Origin: JANLQB01 sp043735935
GTDB taxonomy: Bacteria > Verrucomicrobiota > Verrucomicrobiia > Chthoniobacterales > Chthoniobacteraceae
Reading direction: 5' to 3'
NCBI GenBank assembly: GCA_043735935.1
Contig: JAYTDO010000342.1
Coordinates: forward strand, 1-37,419
Length of the DNA stretch: 37,419 nt
The notes beneath the pieces are model-generated. The model searched no databases and had not been told where the DNA came from. It saw only the letters and a list, made by a program, of their open reading frames with translations. Position 1 is the stretch's first letter; the number at the start of each line of letters is the position of its first letter. A program made the position numbers and the translations under genes. Shown one piece after another: positions 24,683-35,500 of this stretch.

Positions 24683-27600
24683 TTAGGAACCCAACTTGAA
24701 GACGAACGGCTTGCCGCTGATGTCGGCGTCGGTCGGATTCTGTGGCACGAAGAGTTTGTAGATGATCGCGCCATCGACGAGCCGCCCGTCCAACGACGGC
24801 TGCGGGACGATGTTCCCATTCTTATCCCGATACGGCGCGGGATCATTGGTCTTGTCGACACCGAGAGATCCCCCGGTCAGCACGATGCCCCCGATGGTTT
24901 GAATCGACGCGAGTCGCTCGACGCTTCCGGCGACCATCGACATGATGTTGCGGGCTTCGATGTTGAGCGCGCTGCCGTTCGTGCCGCGGAACGCGGGTTG
25001 CGAATTAAAGTCGGCGTTATTGGCCGCGTCGTACCCCTGCTGGACTCCCTTGATGCGACCGGACGAACCGACCACGAGGCCCACGAGTCCCACATCGTCG
25101 GTGAACGATCCGGGCGAGAGCGCATCGCGTAGATTCCGGTCGAGGAAGTCGGCCACCGACTCGCCATTCACGATATCGTTGTAAGACTTGATCGGCACGT
25201 TCCTCGCGATGTTGCCGATACTGCCGGTGATGACGATGCCGGTGATCGATCCACCTTTTCCAACCGGGATGCCATCTTCAGCGACGGTTCCGTAATTGAG
25301 TGTACCGCCGCCGTCGCCGGCGATGAGGTCGATGCTGGCCCCGATGGCTCCAGTCTGGACGAAGTTCGTGATGCTGCCGCCCGCTCCTCCCCGGCCGACG
25401 ATCCCGCCGAAAGCCTTTTGAGCCTGATCGCGCAGCGAGTCGAAGTTATTGTTAATGAACGCCTTCGCGTTTCCACCCGCCCCGGCGACAATGAGCGCTT
25501 TGGCCAGACTTTCACCACCGATGCTGATGCTGGCCGATGTGATCGAACCACCCGCGCCACCGGCGTAAAGCCCGTCACCACCCGCGCCAGCAGCGACCAC
25601 AAACGGTCCGTCCTGGTTCGAGCTGATCACGCTATCCACGATGCCACCGCGACCGCCAAAGTTCCCAGAACTACTGCCACCGTTCCCGGCAAGGAACCGA
25701 TTAAAGGTATACGGAGTGGCCGGAGTAAACAGAGGGTTTGGTGTACCCGCGGACGGGACGTTAACCGACTGAATATCGCCACCGATACCGCCGGCACCGA
25801 TGATGCCTTGTCCGCCGTCGCCGCCGAGCAAGCTGAGTACGGCAGGGTTGTCCGTCGTGGACGGCTTAAAGAAGAACGTCTTCACGACGCCGCCATCTCC
25901 ACCGGCCAAACCATCGCCGCCTTTGCCTGCCTGAAGCAGGATATCCCCGGCCAGGTTGTTCTGATTTCCGTTCGCCAATGGCGACGAGTTGATGATCGAT
26001 CCGCCTCGACCACCCGCGCCGGAGATCGCGTTTCCGCCATTTCCAGCGATATGGGAGAAGAGACCACCAGCCGCTCCGGAAAAGAACAGCGTATAGTCGC
26101 CGGCGAAGTCCTTGATGTCGCCACCACGGCCACCGCCCTTGACGCCGTCGCCACCGTTTCCGGCGATGAGTTCCTGGAAGAGGTCGCGACTATCGTAATA
26201 GCCGGCGAAACGATTTCCGATGATGTCACCACCCGCACCGCCGGCCAATCCGCGACCGCCGTTACCGGCTTGGAAAAACTCGCCGCTCTGGATGGAGTTC
26301 GAGCGCAGGCTTCCCCCCGCCCCGCCGACACCGCCCACCCCAAATCCGCCGTCGCCACCATAAAGCGACGCGATGGAGTGCTGAGTGGATATGATCGGAT
26401 ATCGGACCGTCGTTCCGGTGATGTTTCCGCCGATACCGCCGGTGGAGAATCCATTTCCACCCGCGCCAGCGAAGAGGTCGACGACGCCGCTGTAGGCCAG
26501 ATTGGCCGGAAGCGTGATGCTCAAGGAGCCTTGAAGGTCCGTGGTGGTCAGCCCGCTATTCGGATCCGTCGTGGTCGTCAATGTAATGCCGCCGCCGAGG
26601 AATCCACCTGCGCCGCCTTTGCCGACGAGGGCATCGCCGCCTTTGCCAGCGGTGATCTTCACGTAGTGCTCCGAAATCTCGAAGAAGCCATAAAGCAGGG
26701 GCGGCAGGTCTCCACCGAGAAATTCGACCAGCGGATCGAGTTGGTTCTTGGTCGGCTCGGCCGTGAGATAGCTGACCACAGTCAGATCATTCACGATCGG
26801 GTAAAAGGTGTCGAATGCGACCACCGTCGTGTCGTTGCTCAGGCCGAAGGTCTCAAGGCCAAGGCTTGCGGCGCCGGGATTTCCGGACGGAACGAAGACA
26901 TCGTTGATGTTGTAAGCGATGACGCTGAAGGACGGCGCCGGGTTGTACGCGAGCAGGGCGACGTTATCGAAGAGTCCGTCCCCATCGGTGTCGGCATCGC
27001 GGATCGCCATGTAATGCTGGGCGTTCCCTAGGAAGAAGCCGGCGTTTTGTCCGCCCAGATTCATCACATCCGTATCAAATGGGGTGAAACTCGTCAGGTA
27101 ACCGACGAGGAAATTTTCCGGCGCCTCAGTGAGGACGGTCAGATCGGCGACGCCGTCGTTGTTTGTGTCGGACACGGCAAAGCTCCGAACCGTCACATCG
27201 GCAAGCGCCACTCCGGGTCCGCGATCCGTATCGACTTTTAGCAGCGGGACGATGGTGAAATCCGGGCCGACGATGCTCGGGAAATAGTTATCCAAGACGG
27301 TCACCTTGTTGGCGCCGAAGACTGCCGCCACAACGATGTCATGATTGTCGGCCGTCGTGAACGCCGAGGAGTAAAGCAGGCCTTTTGTGCCGCCTCCAAT
27401 GTCAAAGAAAGGCACATACGGATTTGCGCCTTGTGGCGGCTCGGCCACGCCTTTGTTTCCGATGTTCGCGTAGAACTGCCCCGTCGGACGACCATCTTCG
27501 ATGTCGGGCTTCAGGAACATCACCACTTGACGATCCTGCAGCAGCGGCCCCTTCAGCACGTAGGTCGCCACGACGGCGAGATCCGTATAACCGTCTCCGT

Positions 27601-29494
27601 CAAAGTCCCCGGCGACGATATCCGAGATCGCGACCGCCGAACGGTAATAAAGGTACTGCGAAGCCAAAGTGATGCCCCCATCCGGATCACCAGCCTGTAG
27701 CGACGGGAGGAAGCTCTGGCGTCCCGTGCGGAATCCCAGGAAATCGACCACGCCGTCATGGTCCAAGTCTTCCGCCACCGAAAGGATGCCGTCATCGTTG
27801 GTATCCTCCGTCAACGCGAGGAAAACAGAGATGCCACCGAAATTCCCCGGCGCGGAGGAGGCAACGGCGATGTCCATAAAACCGTCATGGTTAAAGTCCG
27901 CGACGGTCACAGCTTCCGCGAGAATGGGACCATCGAGATCGAAGCGGATGAACTGTCCGGGCAGCGCACCGGGGATCGCCGTTAACTGCGTCCGGAAAAA
28001 ACCATCGCCGGTACCGAAGACGACCGAGAGTTGGTTCGGGTCCGTGCTCGTCACGACCCCGTCTCCGAAGCCGTCGTGATCGAAGTCCACCGCGAAATGC
28101 CGCCCAATGACACCGTAGGCACCGGCGTTGAGTTTCTGCGAGATAGGGAATCCATCGGCTCGGAGAGCGAGCGGCAGGACGTGGGTCGAGGAAATATTCT
28201 GCGTTCCGTATTCGACCAGCCCTTCCGGAGTCGTGATCGTGGCCGTCGCGAGGCTTGCCCCGTTGCCACCGGCGGTGAAGCCGTCTCCGCCTTTGCCGAG
28301 GACGACGTTGAGGCCGCCGTTCACGTTCACCGTGCCGGATGCGACGATGCCGCCATTTCCACCTGCGCCCGTCGACGCTGCTCCGCCATCACCCGTCTTG
28401 AGGATGATGACCCCCGTCACGGAATTCAAATCCTGGAAGGCCAAAATCGAGCCGCCATCGCCGCCGGTCGGCCCGCGGCCGCCATTCCCGGCCTGAATGA
28501 GGTAGCCACCCGCGTTGTCGCCGTTGAGTGTGACGCCAACGATGTTGCCTCCGCGCGCATTGATGCCACCGTCGCCAGCGATGAGGCCTGTGATGTTAAA
28601 GGTCGTGAGCGGATCGCGCGCCCCGACGTGCGCGATGTCGCCACCGGTCTGACCCTTGGGCGCCGTGAATGAGGAAATATAACCCTGAATGTTGTCCTTC
28701 GCGGAGATGCCGAAGCTGAAATACTCCCCGGATACCGCCGAGCCAGTCCGGATGTTGCCGATCGTGGGTTGGATCGGCTTTCTCTGATCGCTGTAGTAAT
28801 CCTGTCCCGCACTGCTTCCAAAGTTCAGCCCCTGCAAGGCGCGGCCAACGTCGTCGATGATCAAACCGCTGTTCAGATCCGCGGTGCCATCGGCGTTCAA
28901 AAGGCCGAACTGCTTTCCAGCGTAGATGTTTCCATGGATCGAGTAGCTCGTCAGCGCCAGTCGGGCGAGGACTTCAGACGTCGTGTCGTTGTCCCGATTT
29001 TCATCGAGAACATCGTTCGTGGTCAGTGAGCGAAACTCGATTTTCTCAATCGTGTTATTCAACACGACCCGACCGTCGCCCTTGAGGAAGGGATCGTCAC
29101 CGATGGTATTGTTGTTCGAGTCGCTGAGCGTCGTGTCGAGCTTCAGGTTGGTGACGATGTCGCCGTAGATGTCGACAAAACTAATCAACCGCAATCCGTC
29201 GCCAGCCGCGATGCCGGTGATCTCGTTGAAATCGACGACCTTGTTGTTGTTGAAGTCCGTCGTGAAGACGATGGCGTCGCCCTTTTCCACATACAGCAGG
29301 TAAGTGCCGGAACCGACCGTGCCGACGCCCGGCAGGTTGATTTCGCCGCCCGTGGTGAGGACCTGTCCTGCGTGAAGCAGGATCGGGCTTCCCGTGAGCG
29401 CGGCGATGAATTTCGAGGACGCGATGGCCGATGCCGGCGCGATGCGCGCTTCGAGAGGCTCGATGGAGTTCGTGGAGTGATCTTTGGCGAACAT
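24683..29494 (-). CDS. Giant LEARIAPA-motif protein with glycine-rich arrays and an FG-GAP/VCBS-like block (1603 aa)
   Basis: The protein opens with a short polar stretch and SIEPLEARIAPASAIA (motif near 14-21), with no classical signal peptide. Residues about 75-250 hold an N-terminal domain containing FVDIYGDIVTNL and SIHGNIYAGK. Glycine-rich repeats (AGNGG-x-G-x-x-GG-x-GG-x-I) run about 280-440. A calcium-binding FG-GAP/VCBS-like block spans about 460-930, with DFDHDGFGD, DFNHDGFMD, DFDGDGYTDLAV, DTNNDGVAD and DTDGDGLFD. More glycine-rich repeats run to about 1500, then a C-terminal module with ALNIEARNIMSMVAG and VDGAIIYKLF. It is probably an extracellular or surface structural protein. 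It starts 13 bases after its larger paralogue and ends before a strong terminator. No enzyme motif seen. Confidence 0.85.
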   Translation of the reverse strand: MFAKDHSTNSIEPLEARIAPASAIASSKFIAALTGSPILLHAGQVLTTGGEINLPGVGTVGSGTYLLYVEKGDAIVFTTDFNNNKVVDFNEITGIAAGDGLRLISFVDIYGDIVTNLKLDTTLSDSNNNTIGDDPFLKGDGRVVLNNTIEKIEFRSLTTNDVLDENRDNDTTSEVLARLALTSYSIHGNIYAGKQFGLLNADGTADLNSGLIIDDVGRALQGLNFGSSAGQDYYSDQRKPIQPTIGNIRTGSAVSGEYFSFGISAKDNIQGYISSFTAPKGQTGGDIAHVGARDPLTTFNITGLIAGDGGINARGGNIVGVTLNGDNAGGYLIQAGNGGRGPTGGDGGSILAFQDLNSVTGVIILKTGDGGAASTGAGGNGGIVASGTVNVNGGLNVVLGKGGDGFTAGGNGASLATATITTPEGLVEYGTQNISSTHVLPLALRADGFPISQKLNAGAYGVIGRHFAVDFDHDGFGDGVVTSTDPNQLSVVFGTGDGFFRTQLTAIPGALPGQFIRFDLDGPILAEAVTVADFNHDGFMDIAVASSAPGNFGGISVFLALTEDTNDDGILSVAEDLDHDGVVDFLGFRTGRQSFLPSLQAGDPDGGITLASQYLYYRSAVAISDIVAGDFDGDGYTDLAVVATYVLKGPLLQDRQVVMFLKPDIEDGRPTGQFYANIGNKGVAEPPQGANPYVPFFDIGGGTKGLLYSSAFTTADNHDIVVAAVFGANKVTVLDNYFPSIVGPDFTIVPLLKVDTDRGPGVALADVTVRSFAVSDTNNDGVADLTVLTEAPENFLVGYLTSFTPFDTDVMNLGGQNAGFFLGNAQHYMAIRDADTDGDGLFDNVALLAYNPAPSFSVIAYNINDVFVPSGNPGAASLGLETFGLSNDTTVVAFDTFYPIVNDLTVVSYLTAEPTKNQLDPLVEFLGGDLPPLLYGFFEISEHYVKITAGKGGDALVGKGGAGGFLGGGITLTTTTDPNSGLTTTDLQGSLSITLPANLAYSGVVDLFAGAGGNGFSTGGIGGNITGTTVRYPIISTQHSIASLYGGDGGFGVGGVGGAGGSLRSNSIQSGEFFQAGNGGRGLAGGAGGDIIGNRFAGYYDSRDLFQELIAGNGGDGVKGGGRGGDIKDFAGDYTLFFSGAAGGLFSHIAGNGGNAISGAGGRGGSIINSSPLANGNQNNLAGDILLQAGKGGDGLAGGDGGVVKTFFFKPSTTDNPAVLSLLGGDGGQGIIGAGGIGGDIQSVNVPSAGTPNPLFTPATPYTFNRFLAGNGGSSSGNFGGRGGIVDSVISSNQDGPFVVAAGAGGDGLYAGGAGGSITSASISIGGESLAKALIVAGAGGNAKAFINNNFDSLRDQAQKAFGGIVGRGGAGGSITNFVQTGAIGASIDLIAGDGGGTLNYGTVAEDGIPVGKGGSITGIVITGSIGNIARNVPIKSYNDIVNGESVADFLDRNLRDALSPGSFTDDVGLVGLVVGSSGRIKGVQQGYDAANNADFNSQPAFRGTNGSALNIEARNIMSMVAGSVERLASIQTIGGIVLTGGSLGVDKTNDPAPYRDKNGNIVPQPSLDGRLVDGAIIYKLFVPQNPTDADISGKPFVFKLGS
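24950..26680 (-). repeat. C-terminal glycine-rich repeat array of the 1603-aa protein
   Basis: Successive units of about 25-40 residues follow the pattern hydrophobic-x-AG-x-GG-x-G-x-x-GG-x-GG-x-I-x-x-x-x-V. Examples are FQAGNGGRGLAGGAGGDIIG and LQAGKGGDGLAGGDGGVVKT. The alternation of Gly-rich turns and short strands suggests a stacked beta solenoid. A shorter array of the same type lies at about 28180-28650. Confidence 0.8.
26690..28100 (-). repeat. FG-GAP/VCBS-like calcium-binding block within the 1603-aa protein
   Basis: About 470 residues with at least five D-x-[DN]-x-D-G-x-x-D loops, each followed by a hydrophobic strand such as LAVVA or IAVAS. This is the pattern of FG-GAP/VCBS beta-propeller blades with calcium sites. 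One segment, DTNDDGILSVAEDLDHDGVV, also resembles an EF-hand/dockerin-like pair. The block is flanked on both sides by glycine-rich repeats. Confidence 0.75.
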
Positions 29495-29507
29495 AATGGG
29501 GAGGGCG

Positions 29508-32500
29508 TTAAATGACGTTGTTGAAATCGAAGAATCCCGTCAGCGTAAGCTTGGCTTCGGGAGTGAAATTGACGAGTTCCTGACGGAAGACCTTGGCCAT
29601 CACGATACCGTCGATCGGCGTGTCCCCGAGTTCGAAGGCTCTGACCACACCACCGTTAAGACCGTCGTTTGCGGCCGTCAGCACGCCGTTGTGCAGGTAG
29701 TGGAAGACGTTCGAGTCGATCTCGTTGATGTCCGAGATTGCGCCCACGAGATTCGCCACACTGAAGTAAACCGCCTCAAATTCGCCCTTGTGAATGGCCG
29801 ACAGGAGTTGGATTTCCTTGGTGCCCGGGAACCCGGCTGAACCGGTTCCGTTCTGCACCGTCGTGACGACGTAGGGCTCGAACTGGGTGCCGCCCAAAGG
29901 CGTCACGTCACCGTCCGCATGGAAGAGGACCGTGAAGCTGCTGTTCGGCCCGATGGCCACTTCCACCTTGTCACCGACGGGCCCGCTCAACGCCTGGATG
30001 CTGGTCAGTTGCTCCAACTCCGCATCAATCAACGCGGCGGTCGCCGCGGGCGAGAGGCGGTTGGTGGTTTTCGAGTTAAACCTGAGCAGGAAATCACCCA
30101 CGGCGTAAACATCCACGTTCTGCGTTTCATGGATGTATCCCGTCCCGAGAATCGCCGGTTGGTCCCCATTTTCATTGAAGGTGATGTCGAACGTGCCCGG
30201 CAACAGTCCGGCTACGACCGACACTTGGACCTGCGAGACGCTGTTGATGGCGTTTTCGATATCGAGCGCGGTCGCGTTGTAAGGCAGACGCAGCGTCGAA
30301 CCGATCTGAGCCGGATTCGGCCCGACCTTGCTCACGCCAACGATCGTCGGTTGGTCGCCAAAGTAATCGAAGCTGATGTCGAACACGCCCGCCGTCGCAC
30401 CAGCCGACACCGTCACCGATCCCAGTCCGTCGTTCTGGATATTCTGCACCGCCGGCAGCGCATTCAGCGCATTCATGATCGCCGTCGCATCCGCATTCCC
30501 CGGTAGAGCCGCTGTCGTGTCGCCGTTGAAGGTCAGTTGGAAGGTTCCATTGGCAGCGAACCCGACGATGCTCGAGACATCGACCGTTTGAATCTCATGA
30601 TTGACCGCCGCACCGCCGAGGCTGACCAGGAGATCCCGATCACCAGCATCGTTCCAAGTCACGAGATACTCGTTCACTCCCGCACCGGCAGTCACCGTCA
30701 CGCCACCGGGTCCGATCAGGTTCGCCGGGACGATCAAGTTATTCAGCGCCGTCTCCACATCGCCCGGAGTCGCATTCTGCGGGAGCGGCACGGTCTGGTA
30801 GATCGTCGCAGGCGTCGTCGATTTATCGATCACGCTGAGGGTAAACTCGCCGCCCGGATTGTTGAGGGTGTCCGTGAGTGTTTTCAGGTCGATCGCCTGC
30901 GCCTCGGAGACGTCCCCAAACCCGGTCAACAGGAACTGATCACCCGCCACCGTGAACGTGACATCAAACGGACCGCCCACCGCTCCGGTCACCGTCACCG
31001 TGCCCGCCTGCTGGATACCGACAAGCGCATTCAAGGCGAGTTCGACGTCACCAGCCGTCGCATCAAACGGCAGCGGTGCAGCGATCGATTCGCCGTCGAA
31101 TACCAAGGTGAAAGTTTCCCCAGCGGCATCCACCGGCCCAAGGTTGATGGTCTGCACTTCCGAAGTGAGCGCGGTGCCGTTGGATTCGTCGATGACGAGC
31201 GCAAACTCGCCCTCCTGAACCACCGTCACATCCGGGTTGTTCGTCGTCCCGCGCAGTTTCTCGGTGACATTCACGAAATGCGACACCCCGAGGGTGAACT
31301 CCGCGCCAAAGGTCGCGGCGATCGTGGCGATATCGAGTGTCTGCACTTCGGGCTTGCTCCCGATGACGATCAGCGGAGTCTGATCTCCATTGCTGTTAAA
31401 GGTGACGCTGAACACGTTCGTGCTCGTTTTCACGACACTGACCTGATTGCCCGCCGGACCCGTCAGCGCCTGGATGGAAGTCAATCCTTCCAGCGCTGCA
31501 TCGATGGTCGCCGCATCCGCCGTCGCAGGGAGTTGAGCCGTCGTCGAGCCACCGAAACTCAGCGCAAACTTCGCGCTTGGAAAGCTCGGAAGCGTATCAA
31601 GATTCACCTGTTGCACTTCCGGCAGGAAACCCGTGCCAACGAGGTTGACTTTCTGGCCGTTCGAATTGAAACGCACGTCGAAGACCCCCGGCGCACTGTT
31701 GGTGACCGTGACCTTGTTGTTCAATGTGCCGGCCAACGCCTGGATGCTCGGCAGAGCTTCGAGCGCCGCGTCGATCGCTCCCGCATTTGCGTTCGAGGCG
31801 AGCAGCGTCGTGGTATCCGCACCATAGGCCAGGGTGAATCCTGCGGTGCCGAAATTCGGCAGGTCGCCGAGCGTCACCCGTTGGGATTCGGGCACCAGCA
31901 GGTTGCCATTGATCGGAGGTTGGTCGCCAGCGACTTGGAAGGTGATGTTGAAGGTCGCATTTGCCCCGGGCGCCACCGTCACGCCGCCGACGGCAATGAC
32001 GCTGGCGAGTTGGTTCAACGCCGTTTGGATGTTCGCGGCGGTCGCGTTGCCAGGGAGAGGCACAGTCGTATTCGCGCCAAACGTCAGGGTGAATTGGCCG
32101 GTCGGATACGGCGCCAGATTGATGAGGCTGATCCGCTGCACTTCCAATACGCCCGGATTGGCAAAGTCATCGCCCCGGGTCTGCTCGGCAGAACTGAAGA
32201 CGGTATCGCCCGAGATCGTCTCGAGGACGGTCAGTGAACGCTGGCCGGACGTCGTTTCGAGGACGACCGGATTCACGGCACCGGGATTGGATTCCACCGT
32301 CGAAAACGCGGTGATCGCGCCTTGCACTAGGGTCACCACCTCGGTCGGGACTTGCTCCTCACCCGTCAACAGGAGCTGATCGCCGTTCTGGGTAAAGGTC
32401 ACGATGTACGTCCCGTCCACTCCGTCACTCACCGTCACCGTGCCGGTTCCCGGAGGGTTCGAGGTGTTTTTGACGGAGGCGAGTTGGTTGAGCGCCGTCT

Positions 32501-35500
32501 GCACCTGCAGCTTTGTGGCGTTGCCAGGGATCACGTTCGTTGTATCGCCGTTCAAGGTCAGCGTGAACGGGCTATTTCCCACTAGCGCACCATCGCGGAC
32601 GACGAGCTGCTTGCTTCCGTTGAGGAAAATGTTCGACACCTTCTCGGCAAGTTCCGGCACGAGTGTCTTGCCGGCGACGATCGATGCGATGGCATTCGCG
32701 TTGATGGAAAGTGCGTTTCCAGCGAGGCCATTGACGCCGTTGACGGCGCTCGTCTTTCCACCCGCTCCGACGAACACGCCACCCATCTTGTCGTAGCCGA
32801 AGATTTCGCCATTGCGGATGCCGATATCGTGGTCTTGCACCGAGATATTCAACACGCTGCCGCCAGCACCGCCGAACTTCTTGGCCGCGCCGCCATCGCC
32901 AGCGCCGATGCTGCGAAGGATCGTCAGCGGATCGAGATCGGTCATCCCGACGCCAGCGACATCCCCACCCGCGCCGCCTGCTTTGCCGTTGACCGCCGCG
33001 CTCCCGCCGTTGCCCGCTTCGAGTTTCAGATTCACACCCTCCCCGCCGCCAAGCGAGATGGCGACTTCGCTGATGGAACCGCCCGCGCCCGCCTTCGATC
33101 CAGTGTAACCGGTGACGACCAGAGGAGGCTGATCGCCGGTCGCATTAAACGTGAAATCAAATTGAGTCGGACTTCCCAAGACCGAGGAGACCACGATGAC
33201 ACCCGGAGTCCCCGTTGCCGCATCGATCGCCGCCTGAATCGCCCTCACTTGGAGTTTGATCATCTTTGCCGTCGCCTTCGGCGGAAGATTGATCGGGATC
33301 ACCGGCGTCGTCTGGCCGCTCACCGCGACGGTGAACGCCGCTTTAGTAATGCCCACAAGGGAGAGCAGATCGATTCGCTGCACTTCATTTGTGCCCCCAT
33401 CCCCGACGACGATTTCAGAAACCGGGAGTCCGACACTGACGATCCCGCCGCCATTACCGGCCAGCAAAGCCGTCTGCGAGCCAACGCCAGAGCTGACCGC
33501 CCCGTTGACCAACGCAAGCGAGCCGCCGGCTCCGGCGACTTTTCCTTCGGCCGATCCTTGACCGGCTTGAATCAGAATATTCCCGCTGGGTGTGGGGGTA
33601 AGACTGTCTGCCGTGCTCCCGTAGGAAAGCTGGCTGATGCTGCCGCCCACGCCACCATGCGAGCCGTTACCCGCCACCACCATGAGTGAACTGAACGCGC
33701 GCAGGCCAACGAGTTCACCTTCCGTCCCACCAAAAATACTGCCACCCGCCGCAGGAGCATTACCAACGGCTCCCGCATCGCCCGCGCGCAGTTCTCCGGT
33801 GCCGTTTTTCGCAAATACGCCCGAGATCCGGACGCGTCCGCCCTTGCCGGGCGCACCGCCGAAATAGTTCGCGGTATTGACCTGCCCATCGCCACCGGCG
33901 CCAGCCACGAGGACCGCGCTGCCGTCGACGTTGAGGTTCACAAAATCAGCCGCTCCGCCTTTTCCTCCCTTGCCGCCCTTGCCGATGCCGTCACCGCCCG
34001 CGCCGGCTACCAACTGGCCGAGCACATCAGTCCCGAACACCGCACCGTCCGAAGTAAATCGAACCGAGTTCACCACGCCACCTTTGCCACCACTTCCCTT
34101 GACCATCGCATCGCCACCATCGCCCGCCTTTGCGGTGATGTTGTTGTTGAGAGCGGTTACGACCGAATTCCCGATGAAGCCGCCGTCGCCACCACCAGCG
34201 CCGCCGTCGCCGCCGTCGCCGGAGCGAAGCTGGATCGTGCCCTGCAGGGAGAAGCCGGTATCGGTGTCGAAGATGTCGAGACCCCCAACCGATCCGCCGA
34301 GACCGCCGATTCCTGCAATGCTGGTGCCGCCGTTGCCCTGCGATCCCGAGTTAATGATGAAAGTTTGGAAGTCGCCATTATCGACCCGGACCCCTTGGAT
34401 CGTTCCGCCGGGGCCGGCTGCCTTTTGGTTTCCGTTGCCGCCGCGCCCGGCGTTGATCAGGACGTTGTGGCTGAGAATGCGCTCGTCTTCGAGCAAACGG
34501 AGCGAGTTCACGGAGCCGCCCGCCCCGCCCTTCTTTCCATCGGATCCATCGCCGGCGATGACCTGCACGTCGAAACCGAGCACCGACGCATCGGTCACCG
34601 AACCGCCCTCGGCGCCCTTGCCATCACCCACGGTCGTACCCGCCCGCCCGCCCGCAAGAAGGACATCGGAATCGAACGTCAAAATCTGATTCCGAACTTC
34701 GACGTCGAAAATGGCACCGCCCGGACCCGCCTTGCCTTTCACCGGATCGGTGCTGCCTCCGCCCGCTCCACCCAAAAGGGAAATCTCCAGGCCATTGCTG
34801 TCGGGCGTCTGCACCCGAACTTTCGAAGACACCACGCCGCCGCCCAGCCCGCCCACCTTGCCAGACCCACCCGCTCCACCCTCGATCAAGACACTGTCCC
34901 CAAAAAGATCACCAGAACTCACTAGAATCCCGTTGTTCAGCCCATAGCCGACAAAGACTCTTTTCACGACACCGCCATCGCCGCCTAACCCCGTGGATAG
35001 ACCGTTGCCGCCGAAGCCGGATTTCAAAATGACTTTTTGAGCCGTCAGGCCACTGTTCGGCGTCGGATCTACGATGCCCGACACGTAAATATTTTTCAGC
35101 GCCCCGCCTGCCCCACCGTTAAACTTTCCGCTGGCCGCATCAGCCGCTCCGCCGTTTCCGGCGAGGAGTTGAAATCCATCGTTGTCTCCGCGTACCTGGA
35201 TCGACTTCAGTTTTCCGCCCGCCGCACCAAAACCGCCGTCGCCCGCTTGGATGATGCCGTCCCCCGGCAGCAGCGGATCGGTTGAACTTCCGATGCTGAT
35301 CACACTTGCGTTTTTAATCGAAGCGCCCGCTTTTCCCTTGGGCTGGATAAATGAAATCACCCCTTCTCCACCGGGGATGATTTCGGGAGCCGCCGCGCCG
35401 TAGGGTCCATTTGGGAAAAAGTCGAAGGACCCGCCGTTCGTCGCAGTCCCCGCGTATATCCCCTTCACGTTGCCGCTCACCGTCAGATTCTGAATCGTGC

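Noticed and set aside
25418..27031. 537-codon open frame on the plus strand opposite the 1603-aa gene
   Set aside because: It is a shadow of the glycine-rich coding sequence: its composition is Arg/Thr/Ala-rich with no domain, while the minus frame has clear repeats and motifs.
30537..32237. 566-codon open frame on the plus strand opposite the 2203-aa gene
   Set aside because: Arg/His-rich with no recognisable family; periodic appearance simply mirrors the E-V-Q repeats on the other strand.
24950..35300. Possible CRISPR or DNA-level tandem repeat
   Set aside because: The periodicity is at protein level (Gly-rich turns); DNA units are not identical and have no spacer structure.
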